Of a DNA stretch of 38,325 bases, positions 16,305 to 23,867 are shown piece by piece; the stretch's first letter is position 1; each line of letters opens with the position of its first letter. The stretch comes from Bacteroidales bacterium. Lineage in GTDB: Bacteria > Bacteroidota > Bacteroidia > Bacteroidales > UBA932. Below the pieces are notes generated by a model that saw only the letters and a program-made list of their open reading frames with translations, had not been told where the DNA came from and searched no databases. A program made the translations under genes and the position numbers. The stretch covers positions 1 to 38,325 of the forward strand of contig JAEEXZ010000016.1 of NCBI GenBank assembly GCA_016288055.1. Reading direction: 5' to 3'.

Positions 16305-19300
16305 TTAGAATTTCAGGTCGATACCGAGCACGACAGACAGCGGAACAGGATAGTTGCTGGCATACAGGCCGGCGTGGTGGTAGGTGTCACCGTCCAGGCG
16401 GACTTCCGGATCCATGCCGGAGAAGCGGGAGAGGGTGAGCACATTGTCGGCCGACACATAGATGCGGGCACCGGAAAGATTGATCTTCTGGAGGAAGGTC
16501 TGGGGAACGTTGTAGGAGAGCGTAACGTTTCTCAGACGGAAGAAACTGCCGTTTTCAAGATAACGGGAGGAGGTACCGTTGGAACCGTCGGCACGTCCGG
16601 CCAGCAGGGCAGGGTGGGTGGCGATGTCGCCTTCCTCTTCCCAGCGTACCCAGCCAAGGCCGTTGTCGATGGACATCTGGTTCAGGCCGGTGTAGGCACC
16701 GTCGGAGTCCATCTGCTCACGGTTCTTGTTGTAGATCTTGTTACCCACGACAAAGTTGCCGTTGGCGCTGAGGGTGAAGTTACCGTAGCGCAGGGAGGTG
16801 CTGAGACCGCCGCTGAACACAGGGGAAGCTTTGCCCACGATCTGCTGGGGAGCTTCGGTGTACATGTTGGTAACACCGCTCTTCATCTTCACCTGGGAGT
16901 TGCCAGCCTCGTCGATGTAGTAGATGGGGTTGCCGGCCTCGTCCAGGTCGGGGACGAAGGTTTCCCACATGGGAAGACCGTTGTCGGGATCCACACCCAG
17001 CCACTTGGGCATATACCAGCTGTAGATGTCTTCACCTTCCTTGATGATCTGGTTTACGTCGCCGCGGTTCATCACGATATCGTTGTGGCCGGGAAGTTCC
17101 AGCACGCGGTTCTGGTTGAGACCCAGGTTGAAGGCCATATTCCAGCCGAAGTCCTTGTTGTTGATGATGTTGCCATCGACGGCAAACTCAACGCCCATGT
17201 TGCGAACCTTGCCCACGTTGTCCATCATGGCGAAGAAGCCGGTGGAAGGGGACTTGGGAGATTCAAGCAGGATTTTGCTGTTGACGGTGTGGTAGAGATC
17301 CACGGTCACGTTCCAGTTCTTGCGGAAAGTGGCGTCCACGCCGAAGCTGGTCATGTAAGCCTCTTCCCAACCGAGGTTAGGGTTGGCCATACGCTCCAGG
17401 ATGGCGGTCTTGACACCGTTGTACTGGCCACTGAGGGAGAAGGTGTCCTGATACTGGAAAGCGGGGATGTTGTCGTTACCCGTCTTACCGTAACCGGCAC
17501 GCACTTTCAGGAAGCTGAGAAGGCTGTTGTTCTTCATGAAATCTTCCTTGGAGACAATCCAGGCAGCGGAAGCGCCCGGGAAGTAACCACCGCGGTTCAG
17601 GGGACCGAACTTGTAGCTCTCATCGTAACGGATGGAAGCGGTAACGATGTACTTTCCAAGGTAGGAATACTGAGCCTGAGCAAGCCAAGCCCAGGAACGG
17701 GACTTGTAGTCGGAGCCGGAAACGCTCTTCATCACCGTGTTGGACAGGGAGCGCTGGCCGATGGGGAAGTGGTCGCCGGAGGCGCCCATGCTGCGGGAAT
17801 AGCCTTCGCCATATTCCCAGCCGAGCGTGGCGTTCACGTCGTGGTCGCCGAAGGTCTTGTGGAACTTGGCGAGGTTGGTGGTGCCCCAGCCGGAGCCTTC
17901 GTAGTCGCTGTTCTCCAGGGAACCGGCGGTGCTGAGGCCGTCGTATGTGCGGGGATCGCAGTAGTACTCGTAGAAGGAGTTGGAGGCGTCGTAGCGGTTC
18001 ATGGAAGTGAGGGTGAGCCAGTCGGTTACGTTCCAGACCAGCTGGAGGTCTCCGGTGAGGCTGTCGCCATGTCCCTTGGAGTAGTTGTAGGACTCGCTGT
18101 GCAGTACGTTGGAGGGGTTCTGGGTCCACCAGGCACCACCGCCGTAGTTGTCGGAACGGACCTTGCCGTCCATGTAAATGTATTCACCGGTGGAATACCA
18201 GTTGCCTTCCTCGTCCTGAGCCATCTTGTAGGGGACATCCCAAGGCATGGCATAGTAGGAATATTCGAGGGTGCGCCAGGAAGAAGTACCCTGGTCGTAG
18301 GACTTGGCATAATTCAGGCGCAGGGCCATGGAGAGGCGGTCCGTGATGGGAATCGTAAGATTCAAACGGGCCGACGTCTTCTTGAAGTTGGTGTTGATGA
18401 GGGTACCCTTCTCATTGTAGTGGTCCGCGCTGACAAAGTAGCTCACCTTGCCGGACTTACCGGATGCGGAAGCGTAGTAATCCTGCACCATGCCCAGCTT
18501 GAAGCAGTTGTTCACCCAGTCGAAATCCTGATCCAGCAGGGATTCGGGATAACGCAGGTTGAAAAGGGCTGCGGAATACATGGAACGGGTGTACTCATAC
18601 AGTTCTTCGGAATTCATGGGACGGAAAGTGCCCATCAGCGCCTTCTTGATACCGGCGCTGGCCTTGAATTCCACATGGGTCTTATCATCGGAACCGCTCT
18701 TGGTGGTAACGACGATAACACCGCCGGATGCGGCTGCACCGTAAAGGGCGGTGGCGGAAGCATCCTTGAGGACCGTAATGGTTTCGATATCGTTCGGGTT
18801 GAAAGAACCGCCGGCAACGCCGTCCACCACATAGAGGGGACCTGCGCCGGCCGTGATGGAACCGGTACCGCGGACACGGATGTCGGCGTTGTCGCCGGGC
18901 TGGCCGGAACCGTTCATAACGACGACGCCGGCAACCTTGCCCTGCAGCATGTTGCCAACGTCGGAGGTGCTCACGTCGCGGAGTTTTTCACCGCTGATGG
19001 ATACGACAGCGCTGGAAAGCTCGGCTTTCTTCTGCGTGGTGTAACCCAGGACTACCACTTCCTCGAGGGATTCGGTGTCGGGACTCAAAGCTACGTTGAT
19101 GACGGTGCGGCCGTTAACCGCTTCCGTAACCGTGTTGTAGCCCAGGGAGGAGAATGTGAGGGTGGCGTTCTTGTCCGCCTTGATCACATATTTGCCATCG
19201 TAGTCGGTCGTGGTTCCGTTTCCGCCGGAAATCAGGACACCCACGCCCACAAGGGGCTGGCCGTCCGTGGCGTCAGTCACCTGGCCCGATACGGTAATCT

Positions 19301-19373
19301 GTTGGGCAGAGGCAGGAATAGCAAGCATAAAAGCCGCTATGGCTGCGAGCACGTAGAAAATACTTTTTCTCAT
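16305..19373 (-). CDS. susC: SusC/RagA family TonB-linked glycan importer
   Basis: A 1022-residue outer membrane protein with a cleavable signal peptide ending ASAQ. Next come a carboxypeptidase-D regulatory-like domain (about residues 26-105, VSGQVTDATDGQPLVGVGV), a TonB-box-like EEVVVLGYTTQKK, the plug (LQGKVAGVVVMNGSGQPGD, PLYVVDGVAGG, VLKDASATALYGAAASGGVI) and a beta-barrel ending in VLGIDLKF. The length is typical. There is no extra N-terminal signalling domain, so it is not itself an anti-sigma-dependent transducer. It forms the energised channel under the SusD lid for oligosaccharide import to the periplasm. The 45-bp gap to the GatZ/KbaZ gene has no TAnnTTTG box, which suggests transcription from upstream. 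Confidence 0.97.
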   Translation of the reverse strand: MRKSIFYVLAAIAAFMLAIPASAQQITVSGQVTDATDGQPLVGVGVLISGGNGTTTDYDGKYVIKADKNATLTFSSLGYNTVTEAVNGRTVINVALSPDTESLEEVVVLGYTTQKKAELSSAVVSISGEKLRDVSTSDVGNMLQGKVAGVVVMNGSGQPGDNADIRVRGTGSITAGAGPLYVVDGVAGGSFNPNDIETITVLKDASATALYGAAASGGVIVVTTKSGSDDKTHVEFKASAGIKKALMGTFRPMNSEELYEYTRSMYSAALFNLRYPESLLDQDFDWVNNCFKLGMVQDYYASASGKSGKVSYFVSADHYNEKGTLINTNFKKTSARLNLTIPITDRLSMALRLNYAKSYDQGTSSWRTLEYSYYAMPWDVPYKMAQDEEGNWYSTGEYIYMDGKVRSDNYGGGAWWTQNPSNVLHSESYNYSKGHGDSLTGDLQLVWNVTDWLTLTSMNRYDASNSFYEYYCDPRTYDGLSTAGSLENSDYEGSGWGTTNLAKFHKTFGDHDVNATLGWEYGEGYSRSMGASGDHFPIGQRSLSNTVMKSVSGSDYKSRSWAWLAQAQYSYLGKYIVTASIRYDESYKFGPLNRGGYFPGASAAWIVSKEDFMKNNSLLSFLKVRAGYGKTGNDNIPAFQYQDTFSLSGQYNGVKTAILERMANPNLGWEEAYMTSFGVDATFRKNWNVTVDLYHTVNSKILLESPKSPSTGFFAMMDNVGKVRNMGVEFAVDGNIINNKDFGWNMAFNLGLNQNRVLELPGHNDIVMNRGDVNQIIKEGEDIYSWYMPKWLGVDPDNGLPMWETFVPDLDEAGNPIYYIDEAGNSQVKMKSGVTNMYTEAPQQIVGKASPVFSGGLSTSLRYGNFTLSANGNFVVGNKIYNKNREQMDSDGAYTGLNQMSIDNGLGWVRWEEEGDIATHPALLAGRADGSNGTSSRYLENGSFFRLRNVTLSYNVPQTFLQKINLSGARIYVSADNVLTLSRFSGMDPEVRLDGDTYHHAGLYASNYPVPLSVVLGIDLKF

Positions 19374-19418
19374 GGCTAGTTGATTGGTTATTATTAAAGA
19401 TTTGTTGATGTTTCTCTT

Positions 19419-20645
19419 TTAGAGAAGGTCGTTCAGGCCGATGAGGTTGAACGCGCGGAAGTATTTGTCCATATCGCGCTCGATGCGGCTGAGAACGATC
19501 TGTTCCGGATCCACACCCAGGCGGGTAAGGTTGGCGTAGAGGAAACCGCGGGCGGCCAGGGGAGCGGGCTGCTGCCAGATGTAACGGCAGCAAGTGGCTA
19601 CGATCCAGTCCTGACGGGCCTCGGTGAGCTCGCAAAGGTCTTTGCCTTTCTCGTCTTCGTGGAGCCACTTCTCCCAGCGGTGGGATTCGTGGACAGCCTT
19701 GAGGAGCACTTCCTTCATATGGGAGAGGACAGCCACGCGGCCTTCCTTCTCGTAGGCGATTTCCATCTCTTCGAGTTCGCACAGGGCGCGATACTCGCTC
19801 ATGGTAAATTCAGGACCGACGTTGGCGGCACCCATGCCGCACAAAGGATACTCCTCCGGGTTAGCTACATCGTCCGTATAATGGCCTTTGATGTAGCTAC
19901 CCAGAGGGCGTACCTTTGCAGTGAGCGTTTTGGCGACAACGGGATCGAACACGGTCGTATCCAGGTCGGTGCCCACTTTGCCGACGATGAAGCAGGGCCA
20001 TACGTCGGGCAATCCAACATTAACCAATCCTTTTTTCAGTTCACTGATGAACGTATCAAAAGTCTTTTCATCCGCGAGGCCGCCATGGACCTCCTCGGTT
20101 CCAACTTCGTAAGAGATGGCCGGAAGGCCCTTCTGCTTACGGAATTTCTCCACATGGTCGATCAGTTCCACGGTGCGGGCGGCGACGACATGGATATCGA
20201 TGATTTCGCCCTTGGGGACATTGATATCCACAGTGGGATCCACATGGATAAGGTCATATCCGGCAAGGACGGCTGCCTCGAAGGACTTCTTTACGCCGTC
20301 CATGGCGTCCTTGACAGACCATTTCTCCGTGCGCTGGCGGTCCTTGAGCCAGGGGCCGCCGTGGTCGATGGCAATGATGACGGGACCGGTGAAATGGTTG
20401 CGTTCCACCTCGAAACGGATGAGGCGGGTGAATTCGGCCTGCGTCATGCCCGTATAACCTCCGTCGCAGTCAATCTGGTTGAGCGTTGCGGCGAAATAGA
20501 TGGGAGCGTTATTACGTTTGGCGGCGCGGATGGATGCGCTGATCACAGCAGGGGAGTTGGGGCAGGCCGCGAAGATGGTGCGGCGTACGCCAGTCTCTTT
20601 CTCAAGCTGGTCGATCCTGTGAAGCAGGTTTTCTGTTTTAGGCAT
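19419..20645 (-). CDS. GatZ/KbaZ family protein (tagatose-bisphosphate aldolase subunit or tagatose-/fructose-6-phosphate 4-epimerase)
   Basis: A 408-residue cytoplasmic protein of the GatZ/KbaZ family, full length for the family. Visible blocks are TIFAACPNSPAVISASIRAA, IYFAATLNQIDCDGGYTGMT, VIIAIDHGGPWLKD, YDLIHVDPTVD, ISYEVGTEEVHGG and GMGAANVGPEFT. In enterobacteria such proteins stabilise the class II aldolase GatY/KbaY, which splits tagatose-1,6-bisphosphate. No GatY/KbaY is encoded in this window. Other members of the family act alone as 4-epimerases interconverting tagatose-6-phosphate and fructose-6-phosphate. The conserved Asp/His/Glu positions would suit metal-dependent catalysis. 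It lies between agaS and susC, so it should act on the product of AgaS. Confidence 0.88.
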   Translation of the reverse strand: MPKTENLLHRIDQLEKETGVRRTIFAACPNSPAVISASIRAAKRNNAPIYFAATLNQIDCDGGYTGMTQAEFTRLIRFEVERNHFTGPVIIAIDHGGPWLKDRQRTEKWSVKDAMDGVKKSFEAAVLAGYDLIHVDPTVDINVPKGEIIDIHVVAARTVELIDHVEKFRKQKGLPAISYEVGTEEVHGGLADEKTFDTFISELKKGLVNVGLPDVWPCFIVGKVGTDLDTTVFDPVVAKTLTAKVRPLGSYIKGHYTDDVANPEEYPLCGMGAANVGPEFTMSEYRALCELEEMEIAYEKEGRVAVLSHMKEVLLKAVHESHRWEKWLHEDEKGKDLCELTEARQDWIVATCCRYIWQQPAPLAARGFLYANLTRLGVDPEQIVLSRIERDMDKYFRAFNLIGLNDLL

Positions 20646-20674
20646 AGGAAGTATAATTCTTAAGGTTCTTTTTC

Positions 20675-21787
20675 TCAGATGTAGAGTTTGACGCCTTCCA
20701 CGACGCGGGAAATGTTGCCGGAAACGGAAGGTGAATCGGGGCAGAGGCCCGTCGCAAGGGATTTGTAGTAACCCAGCAGCTGGCCGACGAAGATGTGCGA
20801 CACGCAGGCGTAGTAGTCCTGCACGCCCTTAAGGCCGATTTCTACGCAAAGGTCGTAGCATTCTTCCTCCAGGGCAGGTTTCTGCTGGCAGATGACGATG
20901 CTGGCCTTGACGTTGTTGTTGGATTTGATCTGACGGATGAGGTCCAGTTCGTAGCGCTGCACGTCCGGATTGGAGGAGAGCAGATATACGAGCAGGGATT
21001 CCGGGTTCACCAGGGCTTTGGGACCGTGGCGGAAGCCAAGGAACGAATCGAAGGTGCACATGACGGCGCCGTCGGTAAGTTCCTGCAGTTTGAGGCGGGA
21101 TTCCTCGGCCACGCCTTTCAAGGGGCCGGAGCCAAGGAAAATGGCGCGGGTGAAGTCCCGGCCGGCGATTTCACGGATGGCATCCTCGTACTTGTCCATC
21201 GCCGCCTTCACGCAGGAAGAAAGCTGACGGATGCTATCCCCGTCTTCCTCGATATGGTCGATACGGGCAATCATCGAGCAGACCAGGAGCATGGTAGAGT
21301 AGCTGCTGGTCATGGCAAGGGAAAGGTCGTTGGTCTCGGGGGGGAGAAGAATGGTGAGGATGTTGTCTCCCTTCATCCGGGCCAGCTCGCCGTTTTCGTT
21401 GCAGGTGATGAAGATGTGGACCACCTTGCCGGCAGCTTTCTCCACGGCCTTCACGGTGCCTACGCTCTCCGGACTGTTGCCGGAACGGGCGAAGGACACG
21501 AGGAGGACCTTGCTGCTGCTGTCGAAATAAATACCAGGATCCGTGATGATATCCGTGGTAGCGATGGCGCGGACACCCCTGTTGATTTTGGAAAGAGCCA
21601 GTTCAAGGGCATCTCCAATGTAAGCCGATGTACCGGCTCCGGTGAGGACGATTGTGTAGTCTTCGTTGAAATTTGCATGCAGGAAAGACTGGATTTCAGC
21701 TTTGCGCGCAAGAATGGTGTCGTACGCTTTCACCCAGACCTGGGGTTGCTGCCGAATCTCCCTGTATGTATGTAATTCTTGTGTCAT
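20675..21787 (-). CDS. agaS: AgaS-like SIS-domain galactosamine-6-phosphate deaminase/isomerase
   Basis: A 370-residue cytoplasmic protein with two SIS domains. The first contains IVLTGAGTSAYIGDALE and VLLVSFARSGNSPESVGTVKAVE, the sugar-phosphate binding loops. The second contains AIFLGSGPLKGVAEESRLKLQELTDG and FLGFRHGPKALVN, which resemble the GlmS/AgaS isomerase core. AgaS converts galactosamine-6-phosphate to tagatose-6-phosphate and ammonia. Context strongly supports this: an AgaR-like regulator upstream, a GatZ/KbaZ protein downstream 29 bp away and two candidate alpha-GalNAc-releasing enzymes nearby. A TATCTTTG promoter lies 28 bp before the ATG, with AgaR-type TTTCGTTT motifs behind it, so it is probably the first gene of the long minus-strand transcript and is induced by the amino sugar phosphate. 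Confidence 0.9.
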   Translation of the reverse strand: MTQELHTYREIRQQPQVWVKAYDTILARKAEIQSFLHANFNEDYTIVLTGAGTSAYIGDALELALSKINRGVRAIATTDIITDPGIYFDSSSKVLLVSFARSGNSPESVGTVKAVEKAAGKVVHIFITCNENGELARMKGDNILTILLPPETNDLSLAMTSSYSTMLLVCSMIARIDHIEEDGDSIRQLSSCVKAAMDKYEDAIREIAGRDFTRAIFLGSGPLKGVAEESRLKLQELTDGAVMCTFDSFLGFRHGPKALVNPESLLVYLLSSNPDVQRYELDLIRQIKSNNNVKASIVICQQKPALEEECYDLCVEIGLKGVQDYYACVSHIFVGQLLGYYKSLATGLCPDSPSVSGNISRVVEGVKLYI

Positions 21788-21815
21788 ACTTGCAGTGGTT
21801 TGGATTTACCGACTG

Positions 21816-21823
21816 CAAAGATA
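21816..21823 (-). promoter_or_regulatory. -7 box TATCTTTG for agaS and the downstream locus
   Basis: An exact TAnnTTTG match on the minus strand in the 178-bp gap between the agaR stop and the agaS start. Confidence 0.75.
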
Positions 21824-21842
21824 TACGAAAACATTTTAAATA

Positions 21843-21853
21843 TTTCGTTTCGG
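21843..21853. promoter_or_regulatory. candidate AgaR operator TTTCGTTTCGG upstream of agaS
   Basis: It lies 19 bp behind the agaS -7 box, over the expected -33 region. The same 11-mer occurs as its complement at 22811-22821. It resembles the repeated TTTCRTTT element known for E. coli AgaR. Confidence 0.6.
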
Positions 21854-21954
21854 AGCATCAAATAATTTTCGCCGAATGGCAAAAATCCTCAAAAATCGGC
21901 TTAATAGGTTATTAGTCAGTGCGTTAACGCCATGTACGAAAATGCTTCGGGGCG

Positions 21955-21963
21955 TTTCGTTTC
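21955..21963. promoter_or_regulatory. second TTTCGTTTC motif at the agaR stop codon
   Basis: Another copy of the operator-like core, about 102 bp from the copy near the promoter. It could act as an auxiliary site allowing DNA looping. A perfect GCGTTAACGC palindrome (21921-21930) lies between the two. Confidence 0.4.
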
Positions 21964-21965
21964 TA

Positions 21966-22757
21966 TTAAATCGTAACGGTTTCGACGTTGATCTTCATCG
22001 AACGGAGCGAACTGCGAAAACCGGCCGGAATGTGGAAATCCGTGATGACCGTATTGATTTTGTCCAGGTTGGCGATGAAGGCGAGGGCGCGCTTGTTCAC
22101 CTTGGAGGAATCGAAGACGGCAATCACTTCCCGGGCACGGGAAATCATGACCTGGTTGGTGCTGGCCTCTTCCATGCTGGGCGTGGAAAGACCGGCCTCC
22201 ACACTGATGCTGTCAACCCCAAGAAAGAGTTTGTCGCAGTAAAAAAGTTTCAGGTTGGACTCTGCCAGCGGCCCCACGATGGAATTACTGGATTCACGGA
22301 CGGTTCCGCCCAGGAGAATGACACGGAAACGCTTGTACTTGATGGCCACCAGCATGGCGGGGACAGAGTTGGTGATGATTGTCAAATCGGTGAAATTCTG
22401 CAGGTTATGTACAACCTGGAGCGCAGTGGTACCGGAGTCCACCATAATGGTATCCCCATTCTTGATATGGGCGGCGGCGGCACGGCCGATGGCCTCCTTC
22501 TCGCGCGCGTTTACCAATTGTTTGAAATGGAAGTTGCGTTCCTCGATTTCATCGGCCGATACGGTAGAGTCCATAATGGCTCCACCATGTACGCGGATCA
22601 GCAGACGTCGCTCCTCGAGGAGACGCAGGTCTTTGCGAATCGTTACTTCGGATACCCCGAATTCCTTACTCAACTCTGCAGCGTTGATGGAAGAATCTTC
22701 CTTCAGACGCTGAAGGATGGCAGAGCGGCGGCCCTGTGCAGAATCAAAGAATACCAT
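21966..22757 (-). CDS. agaR: DeoR family transcriptional repressor, AgaR-like
   Basis: A 263-residue protein. The DeoR helix-turn-helix occupies about residues 5-60: RRSAILQRLKEDSSINAAELSKEFGVSEVTIRKDLRLLEE, here with the usual RVHGGA hinge after it. The C-terminal sensor domain carries DTIMVDSGTTALQVVHNL, VILLGGTVRE and FLGVDSISVEAGLSTP, which bind a sugar phosphate. An earlier ATG at 22796 was rejected because it overlaps the TATCTTTG box. DeoR proteins usually repress neighbouring catabolic genes until the pathway intermediate accumulates; here the effector is likely galactosamine-6-phosphate or tagatose-6-phosphate. Operator-like repeats on both sides of the gene support autoregulation and control of both divergent operons. 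Confidence 0.9.
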   Translation of the reverse strand: MVFFDSAQGRRSAILQRLKEDSSINAAELSKEFGVSEVTIRKDLRLLEERRLLIRVHGGAIMDSTVSADEIEERNFHFKQLVNAREKEAIGRAAAAHIKNGDTIMVDSGTTALQVVHNLQNFTDLTIITNSVPAMLVAIKYKRFRVILLGGTVRESSNSIVGPLAESNLKLFYCDKLFLGVDSISVEAGLSTPSMEEASTNQVMISRAREVIAVFDSSKVNKRALAFIANLDKINTVITDFHIPAGFRSSLRSMKINVETVTI

Positions 22758-22793
22758 GATAAAATGTGTCTGAGTTTGTAATGCAATCCGCTG

Positions 22794-22801
22794 CAAAGAT
22801 A
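22794..22801 (-). promoter_or_regulatory. -7 box TATCTTTG of agaR
   Basis: An exact match on the minus strand, 36 nt before the chosen agaR ATG. Operator-like repeats begin about 10 bp upstream of it. Confidence 0.75.
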
Positions 22802-22810
22802 CTGAAAATT

Positions 22811-22836
22811 CCGAAACGAAACCAAACGAAACAAAA
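22811..22836. promoter_or_regulatory. candidate AgaR operator cluster in the agaR-pfkB intergenic region
   Basis: AAACGAAAC occurs at 22814-22822 and again at 22824-22832, exactly one helical turn (10 bp) apart. On the minus strand this reads as TTTCGTTT units, close to the E. coli AgaR consensus. A weaker related stretch (AAAACGAAAACCAAATGAAAC, 22900-22920) overlaps the pfkB start. Confidence 0.65.
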
Positions 22837-22913
22837 TTTTATCAAAAAAATCTCCCCAAACCTATGAATATTGATAAGAAATGGTCATATTCGCGGTGCA
22901 AAACGAAAACCAA

Positions 22914-23867
22914 ATGAAACAGTACCACATCGCAGCCATCGGAGAACTCAACGTTGACATCATCCTGAACGGAATAGAATCGGAACCGGAAATCGGCAAG
23001 GAAAAGTTTGCCCGGGACATGACCGTGACTCTGGGTTCCTCCACGGCTATCTTCGCCGCCAACGCAGCCGCCCTTGGCAGCAAAGTCTGCTTCGTGGGCC
23101 TTGTGGGACGGGATTCCTTCGGCGAACTGGTGTGCTCTTCCCTTGAAGCGAAAGGGGTGGATACCCGTTTCATCAAGAAAGGGAACACGCCCACCGGTGC
23201 TACCGTATGCATGAACTACGGAGAGGACCGCGCCAATCTCACCTACCAGGGAGCCATGGATGTCATGGATTTTGAAGACATCCACCCCGAGGTATTCGAG
23301 CAGTGCAGCCACATCCATCTTTCCTCCCTGTTCATGCAGTCGGGGTTGCTCAAAGACATCCATAAAATCCTGGATATGGCGGCCCTCAAGGGCATTACCG
23401 TTTCTCTGGACACCCAGTGGGATCCGCTGGAGAAATGGAACCTGGACTACACCGCCGTCCTTCCCAAGGTCAGCGTTTTCCTTCCCAACGAAAAAGAACT
23501 GCAGGCACTCACCGGCACCTCGGACCTGGAGAGCGCCATCGGCAAGGTGCTCCCGTACCTTGGCAACGCCATGGTGGTCAAATGCGGTTCCAAGGGTTCG
23601 CTCCTTGTAAAAAAGGACGGTTCCCGTTCCTTCCTGCCCGCTTTCCTGAACAAGAACGTGGTGGATGCCATCGGAGCGGGGGACAGCTTCAATTCCGGCT
23701 TTGTCAGCGCCTTCGTCAAGGGGCTCCCGCTGGAGGACTGCCAGAAGACGGGCAACCTTACCGGTGCCGTCAACACCACGGGTGCCGGCGGAACCGGTGC
23801 GTTCACCTCGCTGGAGGCCGTACGGCGCATTTGCAAAGAAAAATTTCAAGAAACTATCGCCTTATGA
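22914..23867 (+). CDS. PfkB/ribokinase family sugar kinase, candidate tagatose-6-phosphate kinase
   Basis: A 317-residue cytoplasmic kinase. MKQYHIAAIGELNVDIILN is the usual PfkB beginning, so the start is put at 22914 and not at the upstream ATG 22881. Signature 1 is ANAAALGSKVCFVGLVGRDSFGE. Signature 2 is VVDAIGAGDSFNSGFVSAF with catalytic base D257 in the anion hole GAGD. The family phosphorylates sugars and sugar phosphates with ATP. In galactosamine catabolism a PfkB member (often called AgaK or LacC-like) makes tagatose-1,6-bisphosphate, which fits the neighbours; ribokinase or fructokinase-like activity is an alternative. It overlaps the GH36 start by 4 bp (ATGA). No clear TAnnTTTG box is visible upstream. 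Confidence 0.85.
   Translation: MKQYHIAAIGELNVDIILNGIESEPEIGKEKFARDMTVTLGSSTAIFAANAAALGSKVCFVGLVGRDSFGELVCSSLEAKGVDTRFIKKGNTPTGATVCMNYGEDRANLTYQGAMDVMDFEDIHPEVFEQCSHIHLSSLFMQSGLLKDIHKILDMAALKGITVSLDTQWDPLEKWNLDYTAVLPKVSVFLPNEKELQALTGTSDLESAIGKVLPYLGNAMVVKCGSKGSLLVKKDGSRSFLPAFLNKNVVDAIGAGDSFNSGFVSAFVKGLPLEDCQKTGNLTGAVNTTGAGGTGAFTSLEAVRRICKEKFQETIAL

Noticed and set aside
13731..19379. Open reading frame of 1882 codons on the plus strand, antisense to susC, susD and a CBM9-like gene
   Set aside because: The protein has no recognisable domain, and its sequence is explained by codon bias on the opposite strand, where three clear genes lie. It crosses their boundaries.
22758..22796. ATG at 22796 as the agaR start
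   Set aside because: It overlaps the TATCTTTG promoter box, so it would not be in the mRNA.
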